64,000 nt of DNA from Chondrus crispus (lineage: Eukaryota > Rhodophyta > Florideophyceae > Gigartinales > Gigartinaceae). The notes under the pieces are model-generated. The model saw only the letters and a list, made by a program, of their open reading frames with translations. It had not been told where the DNA came from and made no database searches. Shown in pieces: positions 12,684-23,614 of the stretch. The position numbers and the translations under genes are program-made. Position 1 is the stretch's first letter; each line of letters starts with the position of its first letter. The stretch is from positions 142,326-206,325 of the forward strand of contig NW_005179030.1 in the NCBI RefSeq assembly GCF_000350225.1, read 5' to 3'.

Positions 12684-14679
12684 CTACGAAGTAATCGGAT
12701 ACTTCGTGGCCTTTGATTGCAACGTCCGGCCGTTGCAATATTCGAGGGGCGGAGAAAACGGGCTCTCCTCCGCCTCCTTCCGTGGGTTGGGGGTACGTTT
12801 CCCCAGCCCAGTCTTGGAGGTACATGAATGCGCTCTGTACCCCTTGGGGCAACGGAGGTCGGCCACGGTCGTCTCGCCCATCTCGACGGCGATATCGCGT
12901 ATCCATCCGACGAGGGTCACGTCGATCCCTTTGATCGGTCCCGGGCATCGGTACCCGCCTTCACGAGCGGCAAAGCGGACGCCCCCACTCGATCGACTCG
13001 GATCACCTCGCCGCAGGCCTCGGGCTTCCGGCGTAGACTGCTGGATGACATTGCGCATTCCGGGGCGCGTCTCCATCTGATAGCCGTAGTTCCTGTACGC
13101 CGTGAACTGACGTTGTTCAGGCGACAGGAACGGACACGCCGACATGGCGTGGCCGTACGTCCGGCACAGCCAACAAATGTAGGCGCTGCTATCGGTCGAC
13201 GCGAACGTCGCCGCCTGGCGTGCCTCCTCATCGGTGAGTCGAGGCACGTTAGGCAGCCCGCGGTCTCATTCTCGAAGGGAGATATCCAGCTCGGCCATGT
13301 TGTGGTTCGGACCACCTGCGGCCCTCGGCGTGTGCGTGAACGCAGTTGCGAAGCTTCCGTTCGAACTGGTGGAAGCTGGCGTAAGGGGCTGGCCTCCTGC
13401 CCAGTTGAAGTCTCACGTAATGAGGACAGGGTCGGCCTGCCACTCATCTTCTCCAATGTGGATGGCGGTCGCCGGCGAACTCGTTCCGTGCGACCTTGGA
13501 GTTCGGAATCTCTTCGCTGCCGGCTTCGGATCCGGCAGCGGCAATCCGCGGCGGGCGCGGTAGGTTGTTCCCTCAGCTGTTGCAATACGGCGAATCGTTG
13601 AGAGTTCTGTCTTTTGTTGTCCGGGCAACCTTTGCATCGTCTCTGCCACTGCGGCCCGGATCCCAGTGGACAACCCGCGCACGAAGTAGTGCGCAAGGGC
13701 TTGTTCTAAGAACACGGCCGTGCATCGGAACGCGGCGGATTCCAGCCGGTCCGCGAACGTGTTCTCAGTTTCGTGAGGAAGCTGTCGCGTCGACGCGACA
13801 GCATCAAACGCCTCCCCTAATACGTCGTCGGTTAGGTAGCGTTTGATAAATTGGTTGACGAGACAAGGCCAGCTCGTGTCGTCGTGGAGCTGGCCGGCGC
13901 AGAGGCCGCGCATAGTATAACTCTTATACAACCGCTCCGCGTCCCACTCGAAGAAGTCAGCGAAGACGCGGATTGCCACACCCTCGGTCAGGTGCTGGGC
14001 ATTGAAGGTTATCCGGATATCCTTCAGGAACAGAAGCAAGTGAATCGCGTCAGTACCGTCGAAGCTCTTCATCGTGGGGCGGAGCCCACGGCAGCGTTGG
14101 ACGTACTTCGCGATCCGTCCCGCGTCACCGGAGGTAACGAGCCTCGAGGTGTTGTCCAACCGATACATGCAGTAGTTCGCGACGGCGTTGAACTCCTGTA
14201 TCATGGTGTGGACGGGCTCGAGCCCGAGTTCGGCGGGGCCCAACGTTCCGAACGGCGTGACGGGCAACGTTCGGACGTCGACGGGGCCGGGAGGCGAGGT
14301 AAGATCCGCTGGCTGGTAGCCGTCCCAGCGAGGATCGAAGGGGAGAATCGGTTCCCCTGATCCGCCGGCGACTCCTCCGCGGCCATGGTCGGGTTCGTTC
14401 GGTACCTGTCGGGACTGCCGCATGCTTCCGGATGCATACGGCAGGGCTTGAGTCTCGGACGCGAAGTTTGCGTCCGCCGTCGGCTTGAGATCCTTCGCCC
14501 TCCAACTGGTGCTGGTCGACGAGGGCACGCAAGTTCTCCAAGGACTGAGTTACGCGCTCGAACCTTCCTTCGCGGAGGGAGCGCAACTCATCCATACAGC
14601 GGGCGTACACGCTGTCGGAGACGTCGATACGGAGGGATGTTCGGACATCTTCGATGTACTCCGCGATGCGATCGTACAT
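12684..14679 (-). pseudogene. gag of element 2
   Basis: The N terminus (MYDRIAEYIEDVRTSLRIDV, 14679 downward) is nearly identical to the gag start of element 3 at 25466, which fixes the start. A frameshift near 14500 moves the capsid region into the frame running 14528-13413. TGA stops at 13413 and 13266 separate this from the C-terminal piece (13247-12684), which has a CX2CX4HX4C knuckle (CWLCRTYGHAMSAC). Both TGAs are followed by GAC. The product would package the element RNA in cytoplasmic particles. Confidence 0.75.
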
Positions 14680-14882
14680 CGCGCGGGCGCGTCCCTACGA
14701 GAAGTCGGGCGACGGTTTGCGGTCTCGAGGACCAGCGTCGCCGTCGCCGACTCGGACGCGGAGCGCAGTCTGTCGCACATTGGCGGGTTCGGAGCGAATC
14801 GAGGTGGGATATTCGCCACTCCTCTCGAATCGTCCGGACGCCGAGGTAAAAGATAGTCTTCTCGGTTCGATCTTGAGAGTCT

Positions 14883-14899
14883 TCTAGGTCGGTAGACCA
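14883..14899 (-). other. Primer binding site of element 2
   Basis: TCTAGGTCGGTAGACCA on the plus strand, one nucleotide from the LTR, differing at one base from the sites of elements 1 and 3. Confidence 0.7.
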
Positions 14900-14900
14900 C

Positions 14901-15473
14901 TGTAGTATAATCACCCCCAACGACGAGGCAGTGAGTACTGACAGTTTGGAAAGACCCCGATCGGCGGGAAGAGAGAAGCACGGCCCACCCACGGTACCGA
15001 GCACGGGCTCAAGGTAGCGGTGGTAGAGCGGGATCGGGGAGGACGCGCGCACGCGCGAGCGATTTAACGCCTAGACGCCCCGAAGCGGTACTGGGTGACA
15101 ATCCAGTACCGATGGGCGGTGGCGGAGCCGGCTCGTGGTCGTGCTGCGCGCGTCCTCAACCCGCGCGCGGTGCTATTCCTAGGTAAAACGGACGGAAGTA
15201 CCTAAGAGTAAGCGGGCGGAACAAGGTGGAGGACCCTTGACAAGGCCATGCTTCTCGTCCTCCACCGCCGGCGGTCCGCTCATATTTAATGTACAGAGTC
15301 ACCTATCATAACATTACAGTAGTGCAGGTCGGCCTGCACTGTAGTGCTGTCAGCCGTCGGGGCTGGCAGCACACGTGCCGTACACGTGTGCACGCGCACT
15401 GAGGTACTGTAGAGCTCGGGCTCTACAGTTATAAGTCTAATCTAAATCTAATTTAAGAGGGGGATATGCTACA
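14901..15473 (-). repeat. 5' LTR of element 2 (family-2 LTR, 573 bp)
   Basis: It starts TGTAGTATAA and ends TATGCTACA on the plus strand, so the termini are imperfect inverted repeats. It matches the interrupted LTR at 25700-27490 in several blocks: the CACCCCC segment after the start, the GGTACTGGGT(G/A)AC segment, the CCTCCACCGCCG segment and the TCTAATCTAA segment near the end. It sits directly against copia-like coding sequence, so element 2 inserted into that relic. Confidence 0.85.
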
Positions 15474-15475
15474 GG

Positions 15476-16800
15476 CTGAAGGCAACCGATGTCTTCCTTC
15501 GAGCTTGCATTGACTATGCAGCTCAGAAGACGGTAATCGGAAAAAGACGGGCTCAGGCATATTGTGAGTTCGCAAACGTTGCGTTTGACCTGCACAAGAA
15601 CGCTCCCCGCCGAACTTGCAGTTTTGGCACTCACGAACACACAGGTATTGGTACAATTCTTATACGAGGGCCGATAGCTGAAAGTGACTTCATTGAGCTC
15701 CTAGTTGATTTTGTCGATGTTCAAATACCGTTTCTATGGGCTGGATACGATGAAGAGGTTCAAACTGGTGTTGCACACAGATAGGCTGCGCCTTTTATCC
15801 AAGAGCGAGGGGTAGGAAGTGCCACTTACGAACAAAGGAGAACACCTGTACTTTGAGTGGAAATGCGAAATTCTCTTCACGCAAGCAGAGCTTGTAAGAA
15901 GTCATAAGCACTTTTACCATCCCAAATCGGAACGGTTGTGCTCACTGATGAAGAGAGGCGTTCTGGAAGGACATCACCAGAGATGCTTCGCCATCTAGAA
16001 AGATCGAGAGCACTTGTGACCTCTGTCAACGACTGAGCCACGACACGCATCGCTTTTGAGTTTCCCTTCCCGAAAAGGACATCGTCTTTAACCGCACCGT
16101 ATGCACGGACATCATGTTTCTTCAAAGAAAGTATGTTCTTCATATGGTGGAAAAGGTCACAAAGTTTTCCGCAGCGCCGTTTCTCCAAGTGAGACCACAG
16201 ACGAGACATGGGAGACATTATGCGAATATGGGTTTCTGTGTGTATTGGCTTCCCGGACGTGATTGCTACAGACCAAGGAGCACAATTTCAGTCACTGCGC
16301 TGGAGGACCTTATTGGTGATGGCTGGCATCAAGCACAAGTCATCAGGTGTGCAAAGCCATAACGCTCTTGGCGTTTGTGAAAGATATCATTCGTTTCTTA
16401 GTCATATACATCGAAATGTTTGGCAGGCAAAGCCGAACATCACGCCTCAGAACGCACTCATGCTTGCTATCAAGGCTATTAATGATAGCGCAGGGCCCCA
16501 AAGACTCGTTCAAACCCTTTTGATATTTGGAGATATGCCTAGAATTCCCATATTGCCCTCTTAACTCCCGGATCAGATCTCGAGAATGGCAAAAATTGAC
16601 TCTGCTCGGAAGTAAATGACCGCAATAATAGCAAAGGAGAGTTTAAACACTGCTATTCGAACAAACGTCCCGCGAGTTGCACCTGCGGTTTGTCCTCTCC
16701 ACTCGCTGGCAACTGAAACTCAGTGTATAGTACTTGTTGTCTTGGTTTCAGCGTGGTACACTGGTGGCATTTCTTATAGGGGAAGGACGCCGAAGTAAGG
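15476..16800 (+). pseudogene. Ty1/copia-like pol relic (protease, pre-integrase, integrase)
   Basis: Read in shifting frames this carries a retropepsin relic (CIDYAAQKTVIGKRRAQAYC, where the catalytic DTGA has decayed to DYAA), the pre-integrase zinc region (HLYFEW, FTQAELVRSHKHFYHP, near 15840-15920), and an integrase core (IATDQGAQFQS and SHNALGVCERYH at 16260-16400, holding the second Asp and the Glu). After 16560 there are only short broken frames. At least three frameshifts and several stops are present and no reverse transcriptase follows. The 5' part was displaced by element 2. Confidence 0.72.
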
Positions 16801-16891
16801 TTCCTATCGCGAGCTGGTTGAGAATACCCGAACAGATGTAAGTCACAGTTACTAACGCACTACATTGTCAGCTCGCTATCGACATTGACAA

Positions 16892-18142
16892 ATGGTGAAG
16901 GCCGAAGACCTCGTCTTGAGGTACTTCCTTCCTATTCGTTCCGCGTACTTTAGGAGTAAGGGAGTCCGAGAAGAAGGAAGCGTGGCCTATTCGGAAGTCT
17001 TGAAATGGATGAAGACGAGTGAGGCACTCCAAATGCAGGCCGTAATGGATTTGTTGGCTGGATGTTGAGTTCAAGAAAGTAATGCCAGCGATATCGAGAA
17101 GCTGAAAACAAACTATATGGATCAGGCTTATCGCGTATGCTGCTCGCTGAGGCTTGAGTTCACCTTTGACAGTCGTGCGTGGGACTACTACACGCTCGTT
17201 CCTGAACAGTATCGCAAGTACTCGTTGCTGGTCTCCTCTTTCTTTACTGCTCATAAGAGAGCGCCACAAGCAGGTAAGGAAGGGTTTCGTTCAGCTATTG
17301 CTACTCAGTTTGAGAGAATCTTCTTTCTCATATCTACGGTGCTTGCAGTTCAGGCAAGGTATGGGCCTAAGAAGACAGCAAGGGGAGGAAGTGCCAGTAC
17401 CAGACATGCACCCAAGAAGAAGCACAAGAAAGCAGCAGCCGAAGGCTTAGGCAGAGCCGTTTTGCCCTCTTTCACTGTCACTAGGGAAGTAGGCCAGCGC
17501 ATCGGGTTCGCCATTCAAAGCGTTATTCGAGCCTGGGACGTATTCGCGCATTCTGTTCACTTCCCATCAGCTGAGGTTATGGTGGCACCCTATATCTTGT
17601 TCAACGGCCAAACATTTACGTTTCATGTCATCAAGAGAAGGGCAGAATGTTTTGCGCCCTCTGTCCAGAGTCGTTGTGTGAAGCTTTCAATGCAAGCGTC
17701 GTTGAGTTCTGATCAAGTCGACGCGGAAGCCTTCACTAGGGAAGAACGTCTGGACGCAAACTTACGCGAAACAGCTGAACTGTTTCTAGGAGACGTCAAA
17801 TCAGTGGTGCTCTCTGATTCTCTGTACAGCGGGAAAGCTGGTAAGCAGATGGATGTGCTTCGCAAGTTTCAGTCCGATCCAGTCAACGAATCTCTTCCGC
17901 CGAGGTTCAGAGACGTCGAAGAAGCTTACGGGTCATCAATCAGGGGGTCCCTGCCTTCTCCAGGCAGCGCTGCAGCTCCTCCTTCGCTACTCACAATTGA
18001 ACAAAGGATCATAAAGACCAGGCGACGTGGACAACTCTCCAACGATGACTCAAGTCGAGGTCCCACAGAAGTTCACCCCGTTGCTCAAGGAAATTCACAT
18101 TCTAAACGTGTAGAAGTGTTCCTGTATGTGAAGGAATGCAAT
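16892..18142 (+). pseudogene. N-terminal part of the methyltransferase-SET frame, function unknown
   Basis: This is an open frame of 417 codons broken once by TGA at 17066-17068. It ends at TGA 18143-18145 and is in phase with the methyltransferase-SET frame that follows, so the two were probably one protein of about 980 residues. No known domain was recognised. Visible features are a hydrophobic helical N-terminal half, a lysine-rich stretch (KKKHKKAAAEG, near codon 185) that could act as a nuclear localisation signal, and a low-complexity Ser/Pro segment before the methyltransferase. The ATG at 16892 is the earliest start after an upstream in-frame TGA; a start at 17117 is the alternative if the first stop is real. 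Confidence 0.5.
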
Positions 18143-18193
18143 TGAGCGGAGAACTGCGAATATTTCCTGGCTTGCGAAAGACTTCAAAGTAAA

Positions 18194-19840
18194 ATGATGA
18201 AGTATGCACGAGTCTATGAATGTTCCTTCGAGGATCTCCAAGAAATGGACGATTCTCTCTCACCATATGGAGGGTATGAGGGAGAAGTGCAGCTGCTGTT
18301 AACAGATCCTCCCTTCCATCACCGTCGAGAAAACGAACAGCCGAACTCAGAGCATGACTTCCTGAGCAAGAATCAGATGGAGCAAGTTGCACAGTGCCCG
18401 AGCACATGGCTCCGTGATGGCGGTCACGCTTTCATTTTTTGTTCTCCTGTACAGTTTCAGGACTGGTTCAAAGTGCTCCAGAGCGTAACAGAAGAGAATG
18501 AGGTAGTTTTCAACGTTGGTCCATCTCCTGTGGTCATGATTAAGGAGCCTGGTTATTACTTTGGTAATGCTGGGAAGAAGACTACTGCCCTGCACTCTCT
18601 TTCCATGTGGGCTATTCATGCTACAAAGCGCGGCTTGAGCAATACAAAATCCTTTGAACTGGTCGACTACTCAAGTCTTGGGCATAATACTTCTCGGTAT
18701 CCAGGCTGGACAAACGTCATTGATGGTGTTACAAGCCTTCTCCCCGGTGAGCAGCGTCGTGCAAAATCTGCAAGTGACCCTACTCGATCACGAGTAGTTC
18801 GTCCCGAGCAGAAACAGCGTTCATTGCAGAAGGAGATCATCTGTAGGTTCTCCCTTCCGGGAACTCCAGTACTGGATCTGTTCGGCGGGACTTACTCGTG
18901 TGGCTCGGCCTGTATAACTATACCGGAGCACCGGAAGTTTTTGGGTTGTGAGCTTAAGGGAGATGTACACAGGACGGCCAAGAAAGCTCTCGTTGAATCA
19001 TTTGCCGCTGCTCTACTAGACAAGGACTGCGATGTGACTTCAACATCAGAACAAGTTCTAAGCGATGCAAGACTCGTCGTCTCCCATTCTCGTTATACAC
19101 AAAGGGACCCTGGTTGGGAGGCTCCAGTTGGTTTCCTAGGCTTTCAGAGAATGCCGGTCTACGTTACACGATTCATATCTGTTCTTTGGGGCGTCCCGAA
19201 CTTCAAGCTGAGATATGGGAAAGTACCGGTCTCTTCCTGGCCCAAATCTATTAAGGGATCGCTCTGTAATACTCCCAGCGATGTTCTTATGGCTCTAGAC
19301 TGCTCTCATTTGGGTGTGTTTGTTCAGAAGTCCACGATCCATCACCATGCTGCAGGAAATGGCTTATTTACCTCGAGAAATTTTGTTAAGAATGAAATGG
19401 TCGGATACTGCTACGGAACTCTCGTATATGCCGAAATAAGCTCTCGCTCGCAGCGAACTCAGACTTACGGTGAAGATAGTATCCTCGGTGCAACTGTCAA
19501 GGACTGCACGACATTCGGCTTGCAGATCCCGTTAAATAATGGTGGTCTTGCCTTGGAACGCGTAACGGTTCAGGAGGTATACGTCGTTGCCAAGGAGTTT
19601 TGCGCTTGCCCAAAGATCAACGACCCGAAGTATGAATTGGAAGACAAGGAAAAGGAGATGGCCGAAGCAGGATTAATCGCACGAAGGAAACCGAATGTAG
19701 CCTTTGCTACAACTCGGGTGACTTCAGTCAATAACCTCAGCTCGCAGGTGATCGAGGTGGTGGCAACTACAGATATTGCTCCCGGAGAAGAGCTTTTTGT
19801 TTCTTACAACAATAATTTGAAGCAGAGTTGCTGTGCATAA
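18194..19840 (+). CDS. DNA amino-methyltransferase fused to a SET domain
   Basis: An open frame of 548 codons. Residues 30-250 match the amino-methyltransferase family (N6-adenine or N4-cytosine) in beta-class order. Catalytic motif IV comes first (LLLTDPPF, 34-41), and the AdoMet-binding motif I later (PVLDLFGGT, 225-233), preceded by the typical RPEQKQRSLQKEIICRF segment and followed by GCELKGD. Residues about 370-545 form a SET domain: GNGLF (388-392), a central insert, and GEELFVSY (531-538), which contributes AdoMet and lysine-channel residues. SET enzymes methylate protein lysines, commonly histones. The product could therefore mark both DNA and chromatin, though activity is untested. 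The motif I glycines and the DPPF catalytic block are intact. The preceding TGA at 18143 is in phase with it. Confidence 0.72.
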   Translation: MMKYARVYECSFEDLQEMDDSLSPYGGYEGEVQLLLTDPPFHHRRENEQPNSEHDFLSKNQMEQVAQCPSTWLRDGGHAFIFCSPVQFQDWFKVLQSVTEENEVVFNVGPSPVVMIKEPGYYFGNAGKKTTALHSLSMWAIHATKRGLSNTKSFELVDYSSLGHNTSRYPGWTNVIDGVTSLLPGEQRRAKSASDPTRSRVVRPEQKQRSLQKEIICRFSLPGTPVLDLFGGTYSCGSACITIPEHRKFLGCELKGDVHRTAKKALVESFAAALLDKDCDVTSTSEQVLSDARLVVSHSRYTQRDPGWEAPVGFLGFQRMPVYVTRFISVLWGVPNFKLRYGKVPVSSWPKSIKGSLCNTPSDVLMALDCSHLGVFVQKSTIHHHAAGNGLFTSRNFVKNEMVGYCYGTLVYAEISSRSQRTQTYGEDSILGATVKDCTTFGLQIPLNNGGLALERVTVQEVYVVAKEFCACPKINDPKYELEDKEKEMAEAGLIARRKPNVAFATTRVTSVNNLSSQVIEVVATTDIAPGEELFVSYNNNLKQSCCA

Positions 19841-19918
19841 AACTTTACTCATAGATGCAATACACAACTGAATGTTTAAAGGTGCCTACGATCGGTTTCT
19901 TTTAAACGCACCAAGTCT

Positions 19919-20416
19919 CTACGCAATTCGCGGAGGATATCCCTCGTATCGGTCATATATCTGATAAAAACCACCTTCCTGCAGGGTCGGTCTGTGTCGA
20001 ACAAGGCGAGTTTCATCCCCCGCAGAGCAGGAACTTACATCTGCGGCCTCACGGGCACAATCATGCAGAGCCATGGCCCTCCGGACATTATTGTGGAGCG
20101 GAATCAGAATTCTCCCTGGGCTTGCCGTCTCAACCGTGAACAAGCCGAGTGAAATCCTCTTGCAAGGCACAACCAGGGTATATAACCCCGTACGATGCTT
20201 CTGAGACGACCTGGAACCGTTCATGGTATTTTTTGTCTTAACCACGAAGATTGCATACATCATCGAGAATGCTCGACGTGCATCACTTGATCCCACTACA
20301 GCAGCAGTGTCTACAGTGAAATCATCCAATCTCAAAAGATCTTCTTCAGAATTACAGGTAATACTTTGTATAACATCCCCAGCACCCACTCTTACGATAG
20401 TTCTCTCAGTATGTCA
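19919..20416 (-). pseudogene. Unidentified minus-strand frame downstream of the transposase
   Basis: An open frame of about 165 codons, preceded in phase by a TGA (20414-20416). It lies between the 3' ends of the two convergent genes, and its reading frame is the same as that of the CMC-like transposase upstream. It could be a decayed C-terminal extension of the transposase or a second small gene of the same element. The composition looks protein-like (mixed charge, regular hydrophobics), but no motif was recognised. Confidence 0.35.
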
Positions 20417-20462
20417 GTCTTTCCATATGTTCCGACCCACCGTGCCTCCCTGCACTCCGTAA

Positions 20463-20624
20463 TCAGGCACTCAATTCCTTCACATTCGAGGTGATGTTCC
20501 TATCAAGATCTACGTATGTTTGCAGAAAGTCCCTAGCATCTTTGTGACACTCGTTCGTTTTTAAGGCTTTCTCGATACACTTCGACGGCTCCCAAGACTT
20601 ACTTGAAGATATTAAAGAGAACAT
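20463..20624 (-). CDS. Possible small frame, 53 residues
   Basis: A short ATG-started frame (MFSLISSSKSWEPSKCIEKA start) between the transposase stop and the next minus-strand frame. Its composition is charged and soluble. It may be a frame-shifted remnant of the same gene; no family was recognised. Confidence 0.25.
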   Translation of the reverse strand: MFSLISSSKSWEPSKCIEKALKTNECHKDARDFLQTYVDLDRNITSNVKELSA

Positions 20625-20641
20625 CGCTTTCCTTCTAGTCC

Positions 20642-23614
20642 TTAAACGTGTAAAACGGGTTCTGGGAATGCTGCTTGAAGCTGATTTCTTAGGCTTTCAT
20701 GTATTGGGGAGCACCATTCGGGAAGACCAAGTAGGCGGAGCACTGATCTGCAGGTTTCATTCGTCCAGTCGGAGCTACTCTTGTCGAAGTCTTGCAACTC
20801 AATACCCAAGCGATTAGCCCAATCGTTTGCAATCGCATGCTCCATTGCTTGGAGCTGTGAGTTATTGTAGTTGGACTTCATTATTCTGCGCATCATGTCT
20901 TGATGAGCCTTTTCCAGCACAAGTTCTTGTATAAACTGTGCACTTCCAAACGCCGGTAACGTGAATGTGCAGAACTCCAATAGCCGATGTACATTTGGCT
21001 TGTCCAACGCTTGCTTCGCCTTCTGGGAGCTCTGACAAAGGGCTGCTAGTTTCTCAACATACCCAATTGAACGTTTCTTGAGCGATTGAAGGCGTTGCAT
21101 TCCGCCTGATCGATTGTACTCATGCACAGCATTCGGTCCGTCGATGCATGCAGACGGATGAAACTGAGTTCGAGAGACAAGTTCCTGGAAGTCCTGTAAC
21201 AAATCGAGACATTGACTCACAAGTTCGTCTTCAGGCTGTCCTGTTCTATTAGTAGTAAAGTACAACTTCCAGGCACTCTTGAATGTTTGAGGTGCGATAA
21301 GGAGGAAAGAGTACATCGCCGAGATGCTCATGCTGTATACTTCCATTCTCTCGATATTCGTGAGACGGTTCTGGTAAACTAGGCCTCCTAAAGCCAGGTT
21401 TCCCTTCGCAAACTCCTCGGCATCTCTTCTCACTTGTACCGGTACGTGCCTTAATGTACAATTGATAACATCCTGAGCCAAGCCAAGAAGTAAATGATCC
21501 GGAGCAATGATGCAGGACCGATAAGCATCAAATATAGCAGAAACTACAGGTATGTCTTCCGAAGAACGAGGAACTAGATCGCGTACTTCTTTGAGAGATA
21601 TGCTCAGTTGATGTAACGCATTGAGGCTAGCTTCAAAATCTTCCGGACGCTCCATACCTAAACCTCTTAGTTCCTCCTTGGATATTCTCGTGTTACGAAA
21701 AACTTGAAGTCTCTCTTCATTGCGACAGAAAGCTGGATGATCACTAAGAACATCTGTCGTGTACCCGTAGGCAGAACCGCCTCTGCCCGACTTGTCGTAT
21801 CTTGCGAAGTAGCCTAAGTGACATGGTACATTCGAAGTGTGGCCGAGAACGTCAATTGTTTCCGATATGGCAGGGTAGTCTGCAATGAACCCAACACAAT
21901 CCAGGAACACAACGATTTCTTTCCCATCTGAATCTTTAGTTACAAAACCTTCCACACTGCCTTTCACAATGTCTCCAATAAATGAAGAGAGCACTTCATT
22001 CGTAAATACACCAGGTGGAGTTAAACCTAGCCTTCTTACAGCCCCAATCGATGTTCGTTCATCTAGGAATATACCCAGAGGCATCATATAGCAACCCCCC
22101 ATACTTCCATTCTTCCCAACATGGGGAGTGAAGCCGTCTGAGTGCAGGAAGAACCTGTAAACAAAGTACTTCCGGCCATCTGACAGACGACCTTACGAAG
22201 GTGCTCGATTCCCATTCCGTTCTTCCTCGATCTCAACAAACAAGTGATCGGCTTCTGCAACCACTTCATGTACTAGCCCACGAATGGATTCTTTTCCGTG
22301 CGACCAGTTATCAGCTCTTTCCCCAGAACGGAGGAAGACTATACTAATACGGAAATCACAGTTCATCCCTAAGCTTGTTCTGTTCCATGCTCTGAACACC
22401 ACGTATGCAATCTGCGATGAATCATTATCTCTTGTAAGCACGGAAACGGGTTCGACCCGAACTACGAGGTCTCCCACCCGAAAAGGGACGCTCTCCACAT
22501 TTCGAAGCATCTTCTTACTTCGTTTCTTCTTCTTCATCTTCAAACCTCTTGAGATCTCTTCAGGCCCATCTTCAGCGCTGTCTGCTTCAGAGTCCAAGTC
22601 TTTGTCTAGTAATGTTGCAACAAACATAGAATGGACTCTTCCACAAAACGAAATGACGCCTTTTTCTTCATCTGTTTCACCCTCAAGGCCACTTTGGCGA
22701 ACACTTCTACGTATCGATGGGGAATCCTTTGCTTTGACTTCAAACAAAAGTCCTTCCGCGATCGCCGATGAACCTCCCGATGTGTTGCGGATTCTAAAAC
22801 GTTCGATAATATCGCTCCTACACTGCACAATCGGTGCATCTTCTATAGTTCGGAAACATGGGAAGGGGCCGCCATCCGATTGGACAATTGCATCTTCTTG
22901 GTTCTCTCTTCGAATTCCGAGAAGCGTCTGCACAGAATGAGTACCCAGATCTATTTTAGCCCAGTCGCTTGGTTTCACTATCATCACAGGAGCTCTCTCG
23001 TCTGGCTGGAACGTTTCAATGCCCGACTTAGCACCACTCCTGCAAAAGTCTACTGGAATAGTTCGAATCTCGGTCTTAACAAATGCATGTGTGCGAGCAG
23101 AAGGACGAATGCTTTTCTTAATGGTGGATGTGCTGGGGAGAGTTGCATCCTCAGACAACCAGTTCAAGAAAACAGAAAACATGTCGTAGGCTTCTTCCGA
23201 GAACAGCTTCGTTCCGGTCATAGCTAGTAGAGATGTAACCGCACTCCATATCGGCGGAAGCAGCCGTGTATCTCTCACTGCACTTTCGGGCCCCTGCCCC
23301 GCCTCGCTGTCTTCGACGTCTTGCACAGCACTAATGATTTCTTCACCTGTCTCTTCGAAATTGACCAGAGCTCTATCTCCTGACGAGCTAGGAGACATTA
23401 CTCTCGCACAATTCTCAACCCCATCCTGTAGCCCGGAAGCATAAGGCTCGTGCAAGTGACCCTTTGTTCCAGCCTCATGTTTTTCTGAAATGAGGGCTTC
23501 ATCCCTTTGCCCACTCGAACGAGGAGTTGGCATCTGGAAAAATGGGTCGTCGTTTCTAGAAGAACGAGCATCCCTGGGTTGAACAAGGTTACTACTCCAT
23601 CGCTTCCGCTTCAT
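20642..23614 (-). pseudogene. CACTA/CMC-like (Tnp2-type) transposase, one internal stop
   Basis: A continuous frame of about 990 codons with a single TAA at 22193-22195 (codon 474). The region just after it reads HSDGFTPH (codons 491-498), then GGCYMMPLG and, further on, GFIADYPA (codons 575-582) followed by a Cys-containing block. This spacing and wording match the Tnp2/Transposase_21 signature of CACTA-type elements (DGFNPF ... DFPAYG ... CPVC), which places the DDE catalytic acids here. The first 470 codons are acidic and basic low-complexity sequence plus an unassigned domain. The last 300 codons are helical. No terminal repeats could be paired with confidence. It is convergent with the methyltransferase-SET gene. 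Confidence 0.55.

Larger units (their letters stand above)
10031..15473 (-). mobile_element. Ty3/gypsy LTR retrotransposon (element 2), cut by element 1
   Basis: The minus-strand order is LTR (14901-15473), primer binding site, gag and protease-RT. The pol frame stops abruptly at the family-1 LTR (10030), just inside the RNase H domain (DTDASAYQLGCTLLQ). The rest of RNase H, the integrase and the 3' LTR must lie beyond the left edge, on the far side of element 1. The coding sequence is related to element 1 but clearly a different family. Confidence 0.88.
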
